33,968 nt of DNA from Roseovarius nitratireducens (GCF_002925845.1 NZ_PDNI01000044.1:1-33968); one strand, 5' to 3'. Counted from the stretch's first letter, positions 7,224 to 17,571 are shown. Made by a program: numbers and translations. The notes: generated by a model not told the origin, from the sequence alone.

Positions 7224-8930
7224 ATGGCAATCACATCGGCCAACCAGCTTGAGCTTTTGCAGACCGCGGAAGCCGTGGCGCGCGAGAAGATGATCGACCC
7301 CGGCCTGGTGATCGACGCGATGGAGGAGAGCCTCGCGCGGGCCGCCAAGAGCCGCTACGGCGCCGAGATGGATATCCATGTCAAGATTGACCGCAAGACC
7401 GGACGCGCGGCATTCACCCGCGTGCGCACCGTGGTCGACGAAGAGGCGCTGGAGAATTACCAGGCCGAGTTTACGCCCGATCAAGCCAAGGCTTATTTCG
7501 TCCCCGCTGCGCCGGGGCGCGACGACTTCTGGCTGCGCGATGGCGTGCGGATCGACCCCGCCGAGGCGGGCGAGCCGCAGGCGGGCGACGAGTTTCACGA
7601 GGCGGTGCCGCCGGTGGAGATGGGCCGGATCGCGGCGCAGAGCGCCAAGCAGGTGATCCTGCAAAAGGTGCGCGAGGCCGAGCGCGACCGCCAGTACGAG
7701 GCGTTCAAGGATCGCGCGGGCACGATCATCAACGGCGTCGTCAAGCGCGAGGAATATGGCAACGTCGTCGTCGAGCTTCAGGGCTATGGCGAGGCGATGC
7801 TGCGGCGCAACGAGAAGATCGGTCGCGAGGCCTATCGTCCCGGCGAGCGCATCCGCGCCTATGTGAAGGACGTGCGCCGCGAGCAGCGTGGGCCGCAAAT
7901 CTTCCTCAGCCGCACAGCGCCCGAATTCATGGCCGAGCTGTTCAAGATGGAAGTGCCGGAAATCTACGACGGCATTATCGACATCAAGGCCGTGGCCCGC
8001 GATCCCGGCAGCCGCGCCAAGATCGCGGTGATCAGCTATGACAACTCGATCGACCCGGTTGGCGCCTGCGTCGGCATGCGCGGTAGCCGCGTGCAGGCGG
8101 TGGTCAACGAGCTTCAGGGCGAGAAGATCGACATCATCCCGTGGAACGAGGACCAGGCCACGTTCCTCGTCAACGCGCTGCAGCCCGCCGAGGTCAGCAA
8201 GGTGGTGATCGACGAGGACGCGCAGCGCATCGAAGTGGTGGTCCCGGAGGATCAGCTCAGCCTCGCCATCGGGCGGCGCGGGCAGAACGTGCGGCTGGCG
8301 AGCCAGCTCACCGGGCTCGATATCGACATCATGACCGAGGCGCAGGACAGCGAGCGGCGGCAGAAGGATTTCGAGGAGCGCACCAAGCTGTTCATGGACA
8401 CGCTCGATCTCGACGAGTTCTTTGCGCAGTTGCTGGTGGCCGAGGGCTTTACCACGCTCGAAGAGGTGGCATATGTTGAGGTCGACGAGCTTTTGACCAT
8501 CGACGGGGTCGACGAAGACACCGCCGGGGAGCTTCAGGCACGGGCGCGCGATGTGCTCGAGGCGCAGGCCGCCGAGGCGCTGGAAAAGGCGCGCGCACTG
8601 GGCGCCGAGGACAGCCTCATCGGTTTCGAGGGGCTGAGCCCGCAGATGGTGCTGGCGCTGGCGCAGGACGATGTAAAGACGCTGGAGGACTTCGCCACTT
8701 GCGCCGACTGGGAGCTGGCCGGGGGATGGACCACGGATGGGGGCGTGCGCGTCAAGGATGACGGGATACTGGAGCCGTTCGAGGTGTCGCTGGAAGAGGC
8801 GCAGGACATGGTGATGACCGCGCGGGTGATGCTCGGCTGGGTCGATCCCGATGACCTAATGCCGCAGGCCGACGAGGCCGGCGAGGCCGCGGATGCGGCG
8901 CCGGACAACGAAGAGGAGACCGGGGCCTGA
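7224..8930 (+). CDS. nusA: Transcription termination/antitermination factor NusA
   Basis: A 568-residue NusA, the RNA polymerase-associated factor that controls pausing, termination and antitermination. The N-terminal polymerase-binding domain covers about 1-130. An S1 domain follows (about 150-240, GTIINGVVKREEYGNVVV), then tandem KH domains (about 240-375, including GMRGSRVQAVVNEL and GRRGQNVRLASQLTG). Two C-terminal helix-hairpin-helix repeats lie at about 390-460 and 470-530 (LLTIDGVDEDTAGELQARA). A very acidic tail ends the protein. The ATG at 7224 has a GAGGA-type binding site. The stop codon is embedded in an 11-bp perfect hairpin that runs to the ylxR start region. Confidence 0.97.
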   Translation: MAITSANQLELLQTAEAVAREKMIDPGLVIDAMEESLARAAKSRYGAEMDIHVKIDRKTGRAAFTRVRTVVDEEALENYQAEFTPDQAKAYFVPAAPGRDDFWLRDGVRIDPAEAGEPQAGDEFHEAVPPVEMGRIAAQSAKQVILQKVREAERDRQYEAFKDRAGTIINGVVKREEYGNVVVELQGYGEAMLRRNEKIGREAYRPGERIRAYVKDVRREQRGPQIFLSRTAPEFMAELFKMEVPEIYDGIIDIKAVARDPGSRAKIAVISYDNSIDPVGACVGMRGSRVQAVVNELQGEKIDIIPWNEDQATFLVNALQPAEVSKVVIDEDAQRIEVVVPEDQLSLAIGRRGQNVRLASQLTGLDIDIMTEAQDSERRQKDFEERTKLFMDTLDLDEFFAQLLVAEGFTTLEEVAYVEVDELLTIDGVDEDTAGELQARARDVLEAQAAEALEKARALGAEDSLIGFEGLSPQMVLALAQDDVKTLEDFATCADWELAGGWTTDGGVRVKDDGILEPFEVSLEEAQDMVMTARVMLGWVDPDDLMPQADEAGEAADAAPDNEEETGA

Positions 8931-8945
8931 TCGCTCAGGCCCCGG
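8920..8945 (+). repeat. Perfect hairpin over the nusA stop and ylxR ribosome binding region
   Basis: An 11-bp perfect inverted repeat (8920-8930 with 8935-8945) with a 4-base loop. The upstream arm ends with the nusA stop codon (8928-8930). The downstream arm runs into GGGG (8944-8947), the only Shine-Dalgarno-like bases before the ylxR ATG at 8954. No T-run follows, so it is not a standard terminator. Its position suggests translational coupling: ribosomes finishing nusA would open the stem and expose the ylxR start. Confidence 0.7.
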
Positions 8946-8953
8946 GGTCAGTC

Positions 8954-9577
8954 ATGGGTCGCGGAGGGCAACCCAAGGATCGCGCGGACGGTCCGGAACG
9001 CAAGTGCATCGCAACGGGCGAGGCACGTCCGAAGGCGTCGCTGGTGCGGTTCGTGATCGGACCCGATGGCGCGGTTGTCCCCGACGTGGCGGCCAAGCTG
9101 CCGGGGCGCGGCATCTACGTGGTGCCGGACAGCGCGGCGATCGACCGCGCCGCGAAGAAGGGGCTTTTCGCGCGCGCCGCGCGGCAGCAGGTGACCGTGC
9201 CAGAAGACCTTGCCGCGTTGGTCGAGGGGCTCATCGCGCGGCGGGTTATCAATCTCATCAGCCTCGCGCGCAAGGGTGGCGGCGCGGTGGCGGGGTACGA
9301 GAAGGTCAAGGACCGGCTGATGCGCGGCGACGTGCGCGCCCTGTTGCAGGCGAGCGACGGTTCGGAGCGCGGCAAGTCGGGCTTGAGCACACCCGAGGGT
9401 GCTACCTATATTGGTTGGCTCACCGCCGACGAGCTTGGACAGGCTTTCAGCCGTCAAACAACGATCCATGCCGTGCTGGGCTATGGAGGTTTGGCGCAAC
9501 GTGTTGTAGAGGAGGCGGCAAGACTGAAAGGTCTGCGCGTCTCGGACGGCGGGACTGCGCGCCGGAAAGGAAAGTAA
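8954..9577 (+). CDS. ylxR: YlxR-family (DUF448) RNA-binding protein with L7Ae-like C-terminal domain
   Basis: A 207-residue nucleic-acid-binding protein. The N-terminal DUF448/YlxR domain (about 15-90) shows the signature ERKCIATGEARPKASLVRF and the LPGRGIYVV loop. The C-terminal half (about 95-200) resembles the L7Ae/YlxQ-type fold (LISLARKGGGAVAGYEKV, then a segment starting IHAVLGYGG). Fusion of both domains is normal in alphaproteobacteria, whereas they are separate genes in Firmicutes. The position between nusA and infB is conserved and implies a role in transcription or translation; the exact function is not settled. Its start is partly covered by the hairpin at 8920-8945. infB follows after six bases. 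Confidence 0.93.
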   Translation: MGRGGQPKDRADGPERKCIATGEARPKASLVRFVIGPDGAVVPDVAAKLPGRGIYVVPDSAAIDRAAKKGLFARAARQQVTVPEDLAALVEGLIARRVINLISLARKGGGAVAGYEKVKDRLMRGDVRALLQASDGSERGKSGLSTPEGATYIGWLTADELGQAFSRQTTIHAVLGYGGLAQRVVEEAARLKGLRVSDGGTARRKGK

Positions 9578-9583
9578 GAGAAT

Positions 9584-12064
9584 ATGAGCGACAACGACGG
9601 AAAGAAACCTCTGGGTGTGCGTGGCGGTCCCCGTGCGGGGAACGTGAAGCAAAGCTTCAGCCACGGACGCACAAAGAACGTCGTGGTGGAAACCAAGCGC
9701 AAGCGTGTCGTCGTGCCCAAGCCGGGCGCGGGGACGGGCGCGGGCGCGTCCGGCAAGCCGTCTGCCGGAAGCGGGAGCAACAAGCGCCCCGCCGGTGTCT
9801 CGGAGGCCGAGCTCGAACGTCGCCTGAAGGCGCTCGCCGCCGCCAAGGCACGCGAGGCCGATGACAACGCTCGCCGCGAGGCCGAGGAAAAGGCCCGCGA
9901 GGAAGAGCGCCAGCGCCGCCGCGACGAGGCCGAGGCCAAGGAGCGCGAGCAGCGCGAGGCCGAGGAGCGCGCACGGCAAAAGACCGAGGAGGATGTGCGC
10001 CGCAAGCGCGAGGCCGAGCAGGAGACCGCGAAGCCCGCGGCTGCAGCGCCCGATCCGGCGCCGGCCCGGCAGGCCCCTGCGAAGTCCGCCCCCGCGCCGC
10101 GCAAGCGTGAGGACGACGACAAGGGCGCCCGTCGCGGCAAGGGCCGTGGCGGAGACGATGGCCGCCGCTCGGGCAAGCTGACGCTCAACCAGGCGCTTTC
10201 GGGCGGCGAGGGCGGCCGCCAGAAGAGCATGGCCGCGATGAAGCGCAAGCAAGAGCGCGCGCGCCAGAAGGCGATGGGCGGCGCGCAGGAGCGCGAGAAG
10301 GTCGTGCGCGATGTGCAACTGCCCGAGGTGATCGTGGTTTCGGAGCTTGCGGGCCGCATGGCCGAGCGCGTGGGCGACGTGGTCAAGGCGCTGATGCAGA
10401 ACGGCATGATGGTCACGCAGAATGAGGCGATCGACGCCGATACGGCCGAGCTCATCATCGAGGAATTCGGCCACCGCGTGGTCCGCGTGAGCGACTCGGA
10501 CGTGGAAGACGTGATCGCGCAGGTCGAGGACAAGCCCGAGGATCTCAAGCCGCGCCCGCCGGTTATCACCATCATGGGTCACGTGGATCACGGCAAGACT
10601 TCGCTTCTCGATGCGATCCGCGATGCCAAGGTGGTGGCGGGCGAGGCCGGGGGCATCACCCAGCATATCGGCGCCTACCAGGTCACGACCGACAGCGGCG
10701 CGGTGCTGAGCTTTCTCGATACGCCGGGCCACGCGGCCTTTACTTCTATGCGGTCGCGCGGGGCGCAGGTCACGGATATCGTGGTGCTTGTCGTGGCCGC
10801 CGACGATGCGGTGATGCCGCAGACCGTCGAGGCGATCAACCACGCCAAGGCGGCAAAGGTGCCGATGATCGTGGCGATCAACAAGGTCGATCTGCCCGCC
10901 GCTGACCCGGACAAGGTCCGCTCGGATCTGCTGCGCCACGAGGTGGTCGTCGAGGCGATGTCGGGCGATGTGCAGGATGTCGAGGTGTCGGCTGTCACCG
11001 GGCAGGGCCTCGATGAATTGCTTGAGGCGATCGCGCTCCAGTCGGAAATCCTCGAACTCAAGGCCAACCCTGACCGCGCCGCCGAAGGTGCCGTGATCGA
11101 GGCGCAACTCGACGTGGGCCGTGGCCCCGTGGCAACGGTCCTGGTGCAGAAGGGCACGCTTCGGCAGGGCGACATCTTTGTCGTGGGCGAGCAGTACGGC
11201 AAGGTGCGCGCGCTCATCAACGACCGGGGCGAGCGGGTCAAGGAGGCCGGGCCGTCGGTGCCGGTCGAGGTGCTCGGGCTCAACGGGACACCCGAGGCGG
11301 GCGACGTGCTCAACGTCGTCGACACCGAGGGGCAGGCCCGCGAGATCGCCGAATACCGTGCCGACGCTGCCAAGGAAAAGCGCGCCGCTGCCGGAGCAGG
11401 TACCTCGCTGGAGCAGCTGTTGGCCAAGGCCAAGGAAGACGAGAACGTCAAGGAACTGCCCATCGTGGTCAAGGCCGACGTTCAGGGCTCTGCCGAGGCG
11501 ATCATTCAGGCGATGGAGAAGATCGGCAACGACGAAGTGCGCGTGCGCGTGCTGCACTCGGGTGTCGGCGCCATTACCGAATCCGATATCGGGCTGGCCG
11601 AAGCCTCGGGCGCGCCGGTTCTGGGCTTCAACGTGCGGGCCAACGCGCCGGCGCGCAACAGCGCCAACCAGAAGGGCGTGGAAATCCGCTACTATTCGGT
11701 GATCTACGATCTGGTGGACGATGTGAAGGCGGCGGCGAGCGGTCTGCTGGGCGCGGAAATTCGCGAGAAGTTCATCGGCTACGCCGAGATTCGCGAGGTG
11801 TTCAAGGTCTCGAACGTGGGCAAGGTGGCGGGTTGTCTCGTTACCGAGGGCGTGGCGCGCCGGTCCGCCGGGGTGCGGCTGTTGCGCGATGACGTGGTGA
11901 TCCACGAGGGCACGCTCAAGACGCTCAAGCGCTTCAAGGACGAGGTTGCCGAGGTGATCTCGGGTCAGGAATGCGGCATGGCCTTCGAGAATTACGAGGA
12001 TGTCCGCCCGGGCGACGTGATCGAGATATTCGAGCGCGAGGAGATCACGCGCTCGCTGACGTGA
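9584..12064 (+). CDS. infB: Translation initiation factor IF-2
   Basis: An 826-residue IF-2, the GTPase that brings initiator fMet-tRNA to the ribosome. The N-terminal part (to about 230) is low-complexity, rich in Arg, Glu and Ala, with probable coiled coil at about 70-150. The IF2 N-terminal fold follows, then the G domain: G1 GHVDHGKT at 332-339, G3 DTPGHAAF and G4 NKVD. Domains II to IV follow, with the C-terminal fMet-tRNA-binding part complete. A long open frame on the opposite strand is a composition artefact. The gene ends the operon; the strong terminator at 12087-12113 lies just downstream, and rbfA or truB do not follow. Confidence 0.97.
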   Translation: MSDNDGKKPLGVRGGPRAGNVKQSFSHGRTKNVVVETKRKRVVVPKPGAGTGAGASGKPSAGSGSNKRPAGVSEAELERRLKALAAAKAREADDNARREAEEKAREEERQRRRDEAEAKEREQREAEERARQKTEEDVRRKREAEQETAKPAAAAPDPAPARQAPAKSAPAPRKREDDDKGARRGKGRGGDDGRRSGKLTLNQALSGGEGGRQKSMAAMKRKQERARQKAMGGAQEREKVVRDVQLPEVIVVSELAGRMAERVGDVVKALMQNGMMVTQNEAIDADTAELIIEEFGHRVVRVSDSDVEDVIAQVEDKPEDLKPRPPVITIMGHVDHGKTSLLDAIRDAKVVAGEAGGITQHIGAYQVTTDSGAVLSFLDTPGHAAFTSMRSRGAQVTDIVVLVVAADDAVMPQTVEAINHAKAAKVPMIVAINKVDLPAADPDKVRSDLLRHEVVVEAMSGDVQDVEVSAVTGQGLDELLEAIALQSEILELKANPDRAAEGAVIEAQLDVGRGPVATVLVQKGTLRQGDIFVVGEQYGKVRALINDRGERVKEAGPSVPVEVLGLNGTPEAGDVLNVVDTEGQAREIAEYRADAAKEKRAAAGAGTSLEQLLAKAKEDENVKELPIVVKADVQGSAEAIIQAMEKIGNDEVRVRVLHSGVGAITESDIGLAEASGAPVLGFNVRANAPARNSANQKGVEIRYYSVIYDLVDDVKAAASGLLGAEIREKFIGYAEIREVFKVSNVGKVAGCLVTEGVARRSAGVRLLRDDVVIHEGTLKTLKRFKDEVAEVISGQECGMAFENYEDVRPGDVIEIFEREEITRSLT

Positions 12065-12086
12065 TCAGAGGCGCCAGATGATAATG

Positions 12087-12113
12087 AGGGCGGCCCGACG
12101 GGCCGCCCTTTTT
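12087..12113 (+). terminator. Strong Rho-independent terminator of the rimP-infB operon
   Basis: A 10-bp perfect GC-rich stem (12087-12096 with 12100-12109), a 3-base loop and a run of five T residues (12109-12113). It lies 23 bases after the infB stop and faces the convergent mutT gene. On the minus strand the stem is present but no T-run follows, so it should act mainly on infB transcripts. Confidence 0.9.
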
Positions 12114-12141
12114 CGTTGGGGATGAGTCGGGTGGCGCCCGG

Positions 12142-12540
12142 TCAAAGCCAGTCGCGAAGGATCGCGATGAGGGGGATGTCGGCCGGGGGCATGGGGTAGG
12201 AACGCAGATCGCCCGCGCGTACCCATTTGAGCGCCTGTCCTTCGCGCCCCTGTGCGATGCCCTGCCACTTTCGGCAGGCGAAAACCGGCATCAGCAGGTG
12301 GAAATCTTCATAGGAATGACTGGCGAAGGTCAGCGGCGCGAGGCAGGAGGCCCATGTGTCGATCCCGAGCTCTTCGTGCAACTCGCGGATCAGGGCGGCC
12401 TCGGGCGTCTCTCCGGGTTCGACCTTGCCGCCGGGAAACTCCCACAGGCCCGCCATCGCCTTGCCCTCGGGGCGCTGCGCCAGCAAAACGCGCCCCTCCA
12501 CGTCGATGAGCGCCACGGCCGAGACCAATACGGTTTTCAC
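12142..12540 (-). CDS. mutT: Nudix hydrolase MutT (8-oxo-dGTP diphosphatase)
   Basis: A 132-residue Nudix protein, predicted to sanitise oxidised guanine nucleotides by hydrolysing 8-oxo-dGTP. The Nudix box is complete at residues 38-60 (G-x5-E-x7-REL-x-EELGI). The preceding LLAQRPEGKAMAGLWEFPGG is characteristic of the MutT branch. The length equals that of E. coli MutT. It starts with GTG, which overlaps the argJ stop as GTGA (12537-12540), so it is translationally coupled as the last gene of the isomerase-argJ-mutT operon. Substrate specificity is inferred from similarity only. Confidence 0.94.
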   Translation of the reverse strand: MKTVLVSAVALIDVEGRVLLAQRPEGKAMAGLWEFPGGKVEPGETPEAALIRELHEELGIDTWASCLAPLTFASHSYEDFHLLMPVFACRKWQGIAQGREGQALKWVRAGDLRSYPMPPADIPLIAILRDWL

Positions 12541-13766
12541 GAACGGTAATCCGCGTTGATCTCGATATAGCCGTGGGTCAGATCGCAGGTCCAGACCCGC
12601 GCGGTGCCGCCGCCAAGGCCGAGATCCACATGAATCACGATTTCCTCGTTCTTCATGTAGGCGGCGGCCTTGTCCTCGTCGTGATCGGGGCTTACTTCGC
12701 CCTCGTGCGCGACCTCCAGATCGCCGAACCAGATCGACAGCCGGTCGCGGTCGGCGCGGGCGCCGGACTTGCCCACGGCCATGACGACGCGGCCCCAGTT
12801 CGGGTCCTCGCCGGCGATGGCGGTCTTGACCAGTGGCGAATTGGCGATGGATTTCGCATGGACATGTGCCTCGGCATCCGAGGCGGCACCGGTCACGGAA
12901 ACTTCGATGAATTTCGTGGCCCCCTCACCGTCACGCACCACCTGGTGCGCGAGGTCGAGCATCACCCGGCGCAGCGCCTCCATAAAGCCGACATTGGTAC
13001 CGGAAATCCGGATGCCGGATGCCCCCGTTGCCGCCATCAGGAGCGTGTCGGAGGTGGAGGTGTCGCTGTCCACGGTGATGCAGTTGAAGGTGGTTCGGTT
13101 GAGAACGCTCAGCATGTCCTGCAACACCGGCTGTTCCATCGCCGCGTCGGTGAAGATGTAGACCAGCATCGTCGCCATGTCGGGCGCGATCATGCCTGAT
13201 CCCTTGGCGATTCCGGCGATTCGCACAGGTTGCCCGTCGATGGTGACGGTCTCGGTTGAACCCTTTGGGAAGGTGTCGGTGGTCATGATCGCGTGCGCGG
13301 CATCGGCGATGCCGCCGGGTGCGAGGCGCGTGGCGAGATCGTCGAGGCAGGCGGTGACGCGGTCGTGCGGCAGCGGCTCTCCGATGACGCCGGTGGAGGC
13401 GGTAAAGACGCGGTCGGACGGAATGCCGAGCCGCTTGGCGGTGGCGTTGGTCACGGCCTCGACCGCCGCTGTGCCGCGCCGTCCGGTAAAGGCATTGGCA
13501 TTGCCGGAATTGACCAGGATGGCCGCGCCCTGCGCGGGGTCGCCGCCGATCTTGGCCTGGCAGTCGAGCACCGCCGCCGAGCGCGTGGCCGAGCGGGTGA
13601 ACACCCCCGCCACCGACGTGCCCGGCGCGAGACTGGCAAGCATCACGTCCGTGCGACCCGAATAGCGCACCCCGGCCTCGGCAGTGGCAAACCGCACACC
13701 ACCGATTTCGGGCAGGTCGGGGAAGGCGTCCGGCGCGAGCGGCGAGACCGGCAGGGATTTGCCCAT
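12537..13766 (-). CDS. argJ: Bifunctional ornithine acetyltransferase / N-acetylglutamate synthase
   Basis: A 409-residue ArgJ, which moves the acetyl group between N-acetylornithine and glutamate in the cyclic arginine pathway. The self-cleavage site lies in KGSGMIAPDMATML, where Thr199 becomes the N-terminal nucleophile of the beta chain. Other family marks are NSGNANAFTG (about 86-95), TASTGVIGEPLP and the C-terminal HGYIEINADYRS. The ATG at 13766 is chosen because the family begins there and a GGAG binding site lies about 11 bases upstream; the longer frame from 13904 runs into the isomerase gene out of frame. Its start is 4 bases from the upstream stop and its stop overlaps the mutT start. 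Confidence 0.96.
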   Translation of the reverse strand: MGKSLPVSPLAPDAFPDLPEIGGVRFATAEAGVRYSGRTDVMLASLAPGTSVAGVFTRSATRSAAVLDCQAKIGGDPAQGAAILVNSGNANAFTGRRGTAAVEAVTNATAKRLGIPSDRVFTASTGVIGEPLPHDRVTACLDDLATRLAPGGIADAAHAIMTTDTFPKGSTETVTIDGQPVRIAGIAKGSGMIAPDMATMLVYIFTDAAMEQPVLQDMLSVLNRTTFNCITVDSDTSTSDTLLMAATGASGIRISGTNVGFMEALRRVMLDLAHQVVRDGEGATKFIEVSVTGAASDAEAHVHAKSIANSPLVKTAIAGEDPNWGRVVMAVGKSGARADRDRLSIWFGDLEVAHEGEVSPDHDEDKAAAYMKNEEIVIHVDLGLGGGTARVWTCDLTHGYIEINADYRS

Positions 13767-13770
13767 CGGA

Positions 13771-14628
13771 TCAGTTCTCCAGAAGATCGAACCGGTTGAT
13801 GAGCGCCGGGTCCATGCCGTCGCTGCCGGAGCGGTCCACCGCGCTGTTGGCCTCGAGCTGCGCGACATGGGCGTCGAGCGCCTGACGGCGCAGGGTATCG
13901 GCAAGCTCGTCGCGCACGTCGGCTAGCGCGGGCTTTTCCTTCGCCCGGGTCTCGTTGAGCTTGATGACATGCCAGCCGAACTGGGTCTTTACCGGGTCGG
14001 AGACCTCGCCCACGTCGAGCGCTGTCACCGCCTCGGAGAATTCCGGCACCATCACGCCCGCGCCAAACCAGCCGAGCTCGCCCCCCGATGGACCGGACGG
14101 GCCAGTGGAATGCTCCTGTGCCAACGCCGCGAAATTGGCGCCGCCGGCGATCTCTTCGACAAGCGCCTGGGCCTCTTCCTCGGTCTCCACGAGGATGTGC
14201 GAAGCGCGATACTCGGTCTCTTCGGCGGCCCCGGTATATTCGCTGTCATAGGCGGTTTGCAGCGCCTCATCGGTGACCGCCTCGCCGGTGATCTCGCCGA
14301 TCACTTCGGAGGCGGTGATCGCGCGCTGTTCGTTGTCCAGCCGAAGCTGTGCGACCTGTGACAGCGCGCCCTCGTGGGATTGGCTGAGAAGCTCCTGCCG
14401 CACAAGCTGATCGAGGACGCCGCGGAAAAGTACGTCCGGGGGGATCTGGTTGTATTGCTCGGGCAGGGTGCCGCGCAGGACGAGCATGTGGCCGAGGGTG
14501 ATCTCGGTTTCGCCGACGGTGGCCATCACCGTGTCGAGCGGGGGCTCATCCTGGGCGGCGGCGGGCACACCCGCGGTGAGCGCGGCGAGAAGCACGGGCG
14601 CAAGAAGCCGTTGCAACATGGAAATCAT
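13771..14628 (-). CDS. Periplasmic parvulin-type peptidyl-prolyl isomerase
   Basis: A protein of about 285 residues with an N-terminal signal peptide (hydrophobic 5-19, probable cleavage after AAA near residue 25). It has a parvulin (PpiC/SurA-type) domain at about 137-232, marked by YRASHILVETEEEA, GGELGWFGAGVMVPEFSEAV and KTQFGWHVIKL. It should catalyse prolyl isomerisation and assist folding of exported proteins. The N-terminal helical region resembles the chaperone part of SurA-like proteins. Start choice: ATG at 14628, or ATG at 14619, which has a better spaced AAGGAT binding site. It heads the isomerase-argJ-mutT operon and is divergent from secA, an apt neighbour for an export-folding factor. 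Confidence 0.93.
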   Translation of the reverse strand: MISMLQRLLAPVLLAALTAGVPAAAQDEPPLDTVMATVGETEITLGHMLVLRGTLPEQYNQIPPDVLFRGVLDQLVRQELLSQSHEGALSQVAQLRLDNEQRAITASEVIGEITGEAVTDEALQTAYDSEYTGAAEETEYRASHILVETEEEAQALVEEIAGGANFAALAQEHSTGPSGPSGGELGWFGAGVMVPEFSEAVTALDVGEVSDPVKTQFGWHVIKLNETRAKEKPALADVRDELADTLRRQALDAHVAQLEANSAVDRSGSDGMDPALINRFDLLEN

Positions 14629-14668
14629 CCTTTATCCAGATCGCCGCATGGCCCTTTGGCGCGCGACG

Positions 14669-14697
14669 TTGACACTTTTCCGGCGGCCCCTTACATC
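14669..14697 (+). promoter_or_regulatory. Candidate secA promoter
   Basis: TTGACA (14669-14674) is a perfect -35 element. TTACAT or TACATC (14691-14697) follows at 16 or 17 bases as a moderate -10. Transcription would start near 14705 and give a leader of about 100 bases before the secA ATG, containing two inverted repeats. Confidence 0.5.
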
Positions 14698-14746
14698 GCC
14701 TTGTAATCAAGGCGCGGCCCACACACTTGCGCCCGTTTTAGGGCGC
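14697..14746. repeat. Two inverted repeats in the secA leader
   Basis: The first repeat is a perfect 7-bp palindrome with a 4-base spacer (14697-14703 and 14708-14714), overlapping the probable secA -10 and start site. The second is a 6-bp repeat with a 6-base spacer (14729-14734 and 14741-14746) further into the leader. The first could be an operator; the second could be an RNA hairpin. No known regulator site was recognised. Confidence 0.5.
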
Positions 14747-14806
14747 GCGGGCAGGCGGGGCAAGCGATTGCCTTCGCTGAAGCCGAAACACCGGAACGGA
14801 TGAGAC

Positions 14807-17509
14807 ATGCTTGGTATTGGAACGGTCGCGCGCAAGATTTTCGGAACCCCGAATGATCGCAAGATAAAGACGACGCGGCCCCTGATCGAAAAGATCAACG
14901 CGCTCGAGCCGGAATACGAGGCACTGGACGACGAAGGGCTGATCGCGAAGACCGAAGAATTCCGCAAGCGTATCGCCGGGGGCGAAAGCCTTGACGCAAT
15001 GTTGCCCGAGGCATTCGCCAATTGCCGCGAGGCGGCGCGCCGCGCGCTCGGGCTGCGGGCCTTCGACGTGCAGCTCATGGGCGGAATTTTCCTGCACCAG
15101 GGCAACATCTCGGAGATGAAGACCGGCGAGGGCAAGACGCTGGTGGCAACCCTGCCCGCCTATCTCAACGCGCTGTCGGGCAAGGGCGTGCATATCGTCA
15201 CCGTCAACGACTATCTCGCGCGGCGCGATGCCGACTGGATGGGCAAGGTCTTTGGCGCGCTGGGCATGACCACCGGTGTCGTCTATCCGCAGCAGCCCGA
15301 GGCGGAAAAGAAAGAGGCCTATGGTGCCGATGTCACCTATGCCACCAACAACGAACTGGGATTCGACTACCTGCGCGACAACATGAAGGCGTCGCTGGAG
15401 GAGATGAACCAGCGCGGGCACAATTTCGCGATCGTGGACGAGGTGGACAGCATCCTCATCGACGAAGCGCGCACGCCGCTCATCATCTCGGGGCCGAGCC
15501 AGGACCGCAGCGATCTGTATCGCACCATCGACACCGTGATTCCCGAACTGAGCGAGGAGCATTACACCCTCGACGAGAAGACCCGCAACGTCACCTATAC
15601 CGACGAGGGCAACGAGTTTCTCGAGCAATTGCTGCACCAGCGCGAGCTTTTGCCCGAGGGGCAATCGCTCTACGATCCCGAGAGCACGACCATCGTGCAC
15701 CACGTCAACCAGGGCCTGCGCGCGCACAAGCTGTTCTCCAGGGACAAGGACTATATCGTGCGCGGTGGCGAGGTGGTGCTGATCGACGAGTTCACCGGAC
15801 GGATGATGGCCGGGCGGCGGCTGTCTGACGGGCTTCACCAGGCGATCGAGGCCAAGGAGGGGTGCGACATACAGCCCGAGAACGTGACGCTCGCCTCGGT
15901 TACCTTCCAGAATTACTTCCGGCTCTATGACAAGCTGTCGGGCATGACCGGCACGGCGGTGACCGAGGCCGAGGAATTCGCCGAGATTTATGGCCTCGGC
16001 GTGGTCGAGGTGCCCACCAACCGCCCCATCGCCCGCATCGACAAGGACGACGCCGTCTATCGCACCGCGCAGGAGAAATACGAGGCCATCGTCGAGGAGA
16101 TCCGTGAAGCGCACGAAAAGGGGCAACCGACCCTCGTCGGCACCACCTCCATCGAGAAATCCGAGATGCTGAGCGCGCTCCTGAAAAAGGCCGGCATCGC
16201 GCATAACGTGCTCAACGCGCGCCAGCACGAGCAGGAGGCGCAGATCATCGCCGACGCGGGCAAGCTGGGCGCGGTGACCATCGCCACGAACATGGCCGGG
16301 CGCGGCACCGACATCAAGCTGGGCGGAAACGTCGATTTCCAGATCATGGAGGCCATCGCCGCAGACCCCGATGGCGACCCCGAGGCGATCCGCAAGCAGA
16401 TCGAGGACGCGCACGCCGCCGACGAGCAGGCGGTGATAGAGGCGGGTGGCCTGTTTGTTCTGGCCACCGAGCGCCACGAAAGCCGCCGCATCGACAACCA
16501 GCTGCGCGGACGGTCGGGGCGCCAGGGCGACCCGGGGCTGTCGGCCTTTTATCTCAGCCTCGAGGATGACCTGATGCGCATCTTCGGCAGTGACCGGCTC
16601 GAAAAGGTGCTCTCGACCCTGGGCATGAAGGAGGGCGAGGCGATCATCCACCCCTGGGTGAACAAATCGCTGGAGCGGGCGCAGGCCAAGGTGGAGGCGC
16701 GTAACTTCGACATCCGCAAGCAATTGCTGAAATTCGACGACGTGATGAACGAGCAGCGCAAGGTGATCTTCAAGCAGCGGCTCGACATCATGAGGGCAGA
16801 TGACCTCAGCGAGATCGTCGGCGACATGCGCGCCGAGGTGATCTCTGACATTGTCGATCAGTACATGCCGCCCAAGACCTATGCCGACCAGTGGGATACC
16901 GAGGGTATGCAGGAGGCCGTGCGCGAGCGGCTTGGCATGGACCTGCCATTGGTGGACTGGGCCGCCGAGGAAGGCGTCGATGACGAGGACATCGCTGAAC
17001 GCCTGGAAAAGGCCGCCGACGAGATGATGGCGGCGAAGGCCGCACAATTCGGCCCCGAGACCATGCGCATGATCGAGAAGCAAGTGCTGTTGCAGACCAT
17101 TGATACCAAGTGGCGCGAGCACCTGCTGACGCTCGAACACCTGCGTTCGGTGGTGGGCTTTCGCGGTTATGCGCAGCGCGATCCGCTTAACGAGTACAAG
17201 AGTGAATCGTTCCACCTTTTCCAGACGATGCTCGACGGGCTTCGCGGCGACGTGACCCAGAAACTCGCGCAAATTCGCCCTATGACCGAGGAAGAGCAGA
17301 CCGCGCTCATGCGCGACCTCGAACAGCAGCGCGCAGCGATGGAGGTAGCGGCACAGCCCGCGGACGCGGGGGCGGAAGGCGCGTTTCCCGAAGCGGTGCC
17401 GGGCTTTGTCGAATCCGATCCGTCGACATGGGGCAACCCCGGGCGCAATGATTCTTGCCCCTGCGGTTCGGGCAAGAAATTCAAGCACTGTCACGGCAGG
17501 TTGACCTGA
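14807..17509 (+). CDS. secA: Protein translocase ATPase SecA
   Basis: A 900-residue SecA, the motor that drives preproteins through SecYEG. Walker A MKTGEGKT (104-111), the DEVD box (211-214) and the second nucleotide-binding domain ([24 protein letters not shown]) are all present. The preprotein cross-linking insertion lies between about 225 and 370. The C-terminus carries the zinc-binding SEC-C motif ([14 protein letters not shown]), which in E. coli contacts SecB and ribosomes. The start ATG at 14807 matches the family N-terminus [13 protein letters not shown]. Regulation may involve the structured leader upstream. A long open frame on the opposite strand is an artefact. Confidence 0.98.
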   Translation: MLGIGTVARKIFGTPNDRKIKTTRPLIEKINALEPEYEALDDEGLIAKTEEFRKRIAGGESLDAMLPEAFANCREAARRALGLRAFDVQLMGGIFLHQGNISEMKTGEGKTLVATLPAYLNALSGKGVHIVTVNDYLARRDADWMGKVFGALGMTTGVVYPQQPEAEKKEAYGADVTYATNNELGFDYLRDNMKASLEEMNQRGHNFAIVDEVDSILIDEARTPLIISGPSQDRSDLYRTIDTVIPELSEEHYTLDEKTRNVTYTDEGNEFLEQLLHQRELLPEGQSLYDPESTTIVHHVNQGLRAHKLFSRDKDYIVRGGEVVLIDEFTGRMMAGRRLSDGLHQAIEAKEGCDIQPENVTLASVTFQNYFRLYDKLSGMTGTAVTEAEEFAEIYGLGVVEVPTNRPIARIDKDDAVYRTAQEKYEAIVEEIREAHEKGQPTLVGTTSIEKSEMLSALLKKAGIAHNVLNARQHEQEAQIIADAGKLGAVTIATNMAGRGTDIKLGGNVDFQIMEAIAADPDGDPEAIRKQIEDAHAADEQAVIEAGGLFVLATERHESRRIDNQLRGRSGRQGDPGLSAFYLSLEDDLMRIFGSDRLEKVLSTLGMKEGEAIIHPWVNKSLERAQAKVEARNFDIRKQLLKFDDVMNEQRKVIFKQRLDIMRADDLSEIVGDMRAEVISDIVDQYMPPKTYADQWDTEGMQEAVRERLGMDLPLVDWAAEEGVDDEDIAERLEKAADEMMAAKAAQFGPETMRMIEKQVLLQTIDTKWREHLLTLEHLRSVVGFRGYAQRDPLNEYKSESFHLFQTMLDGLRGDVTQKLAQIRPMTEEEQTALMRDLEQQRAAMEVAAQPADAGAEGAFPEAVPGFVESDPSTWGNPGRNDSCPCGSGKKFKHCHGRLT

Positions 17510-17571
17510 CAGCGTCAGAATGATCCCGCTTTCCTGACACCATGAGGCCTTTTTCAACGGCTAAGCCCTAA

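Noticed and set aside
10570-10590. parS-like site around a CACGTG core in infB
   Set aside because: Only the six-base core matches; the flanks are the codons of the conserved GHVDHGK motif and do not match the parS consensus.
8948-11905. 985-residue open frame on the minus strand opposite ylxR-infB
   Set aside because: It mirrors the real genes ylxR and infB, its translation is low-complexity His/Arg/Leu-rich with no family motifs, and such frames are common opposite high-GC genes.
14738-17557. 939-residue open frame on the minus strand opposite secA
   Set aside because: It lies wholly opposite secA, which has every expected motif; the antisense translation shows no recognisable domain.
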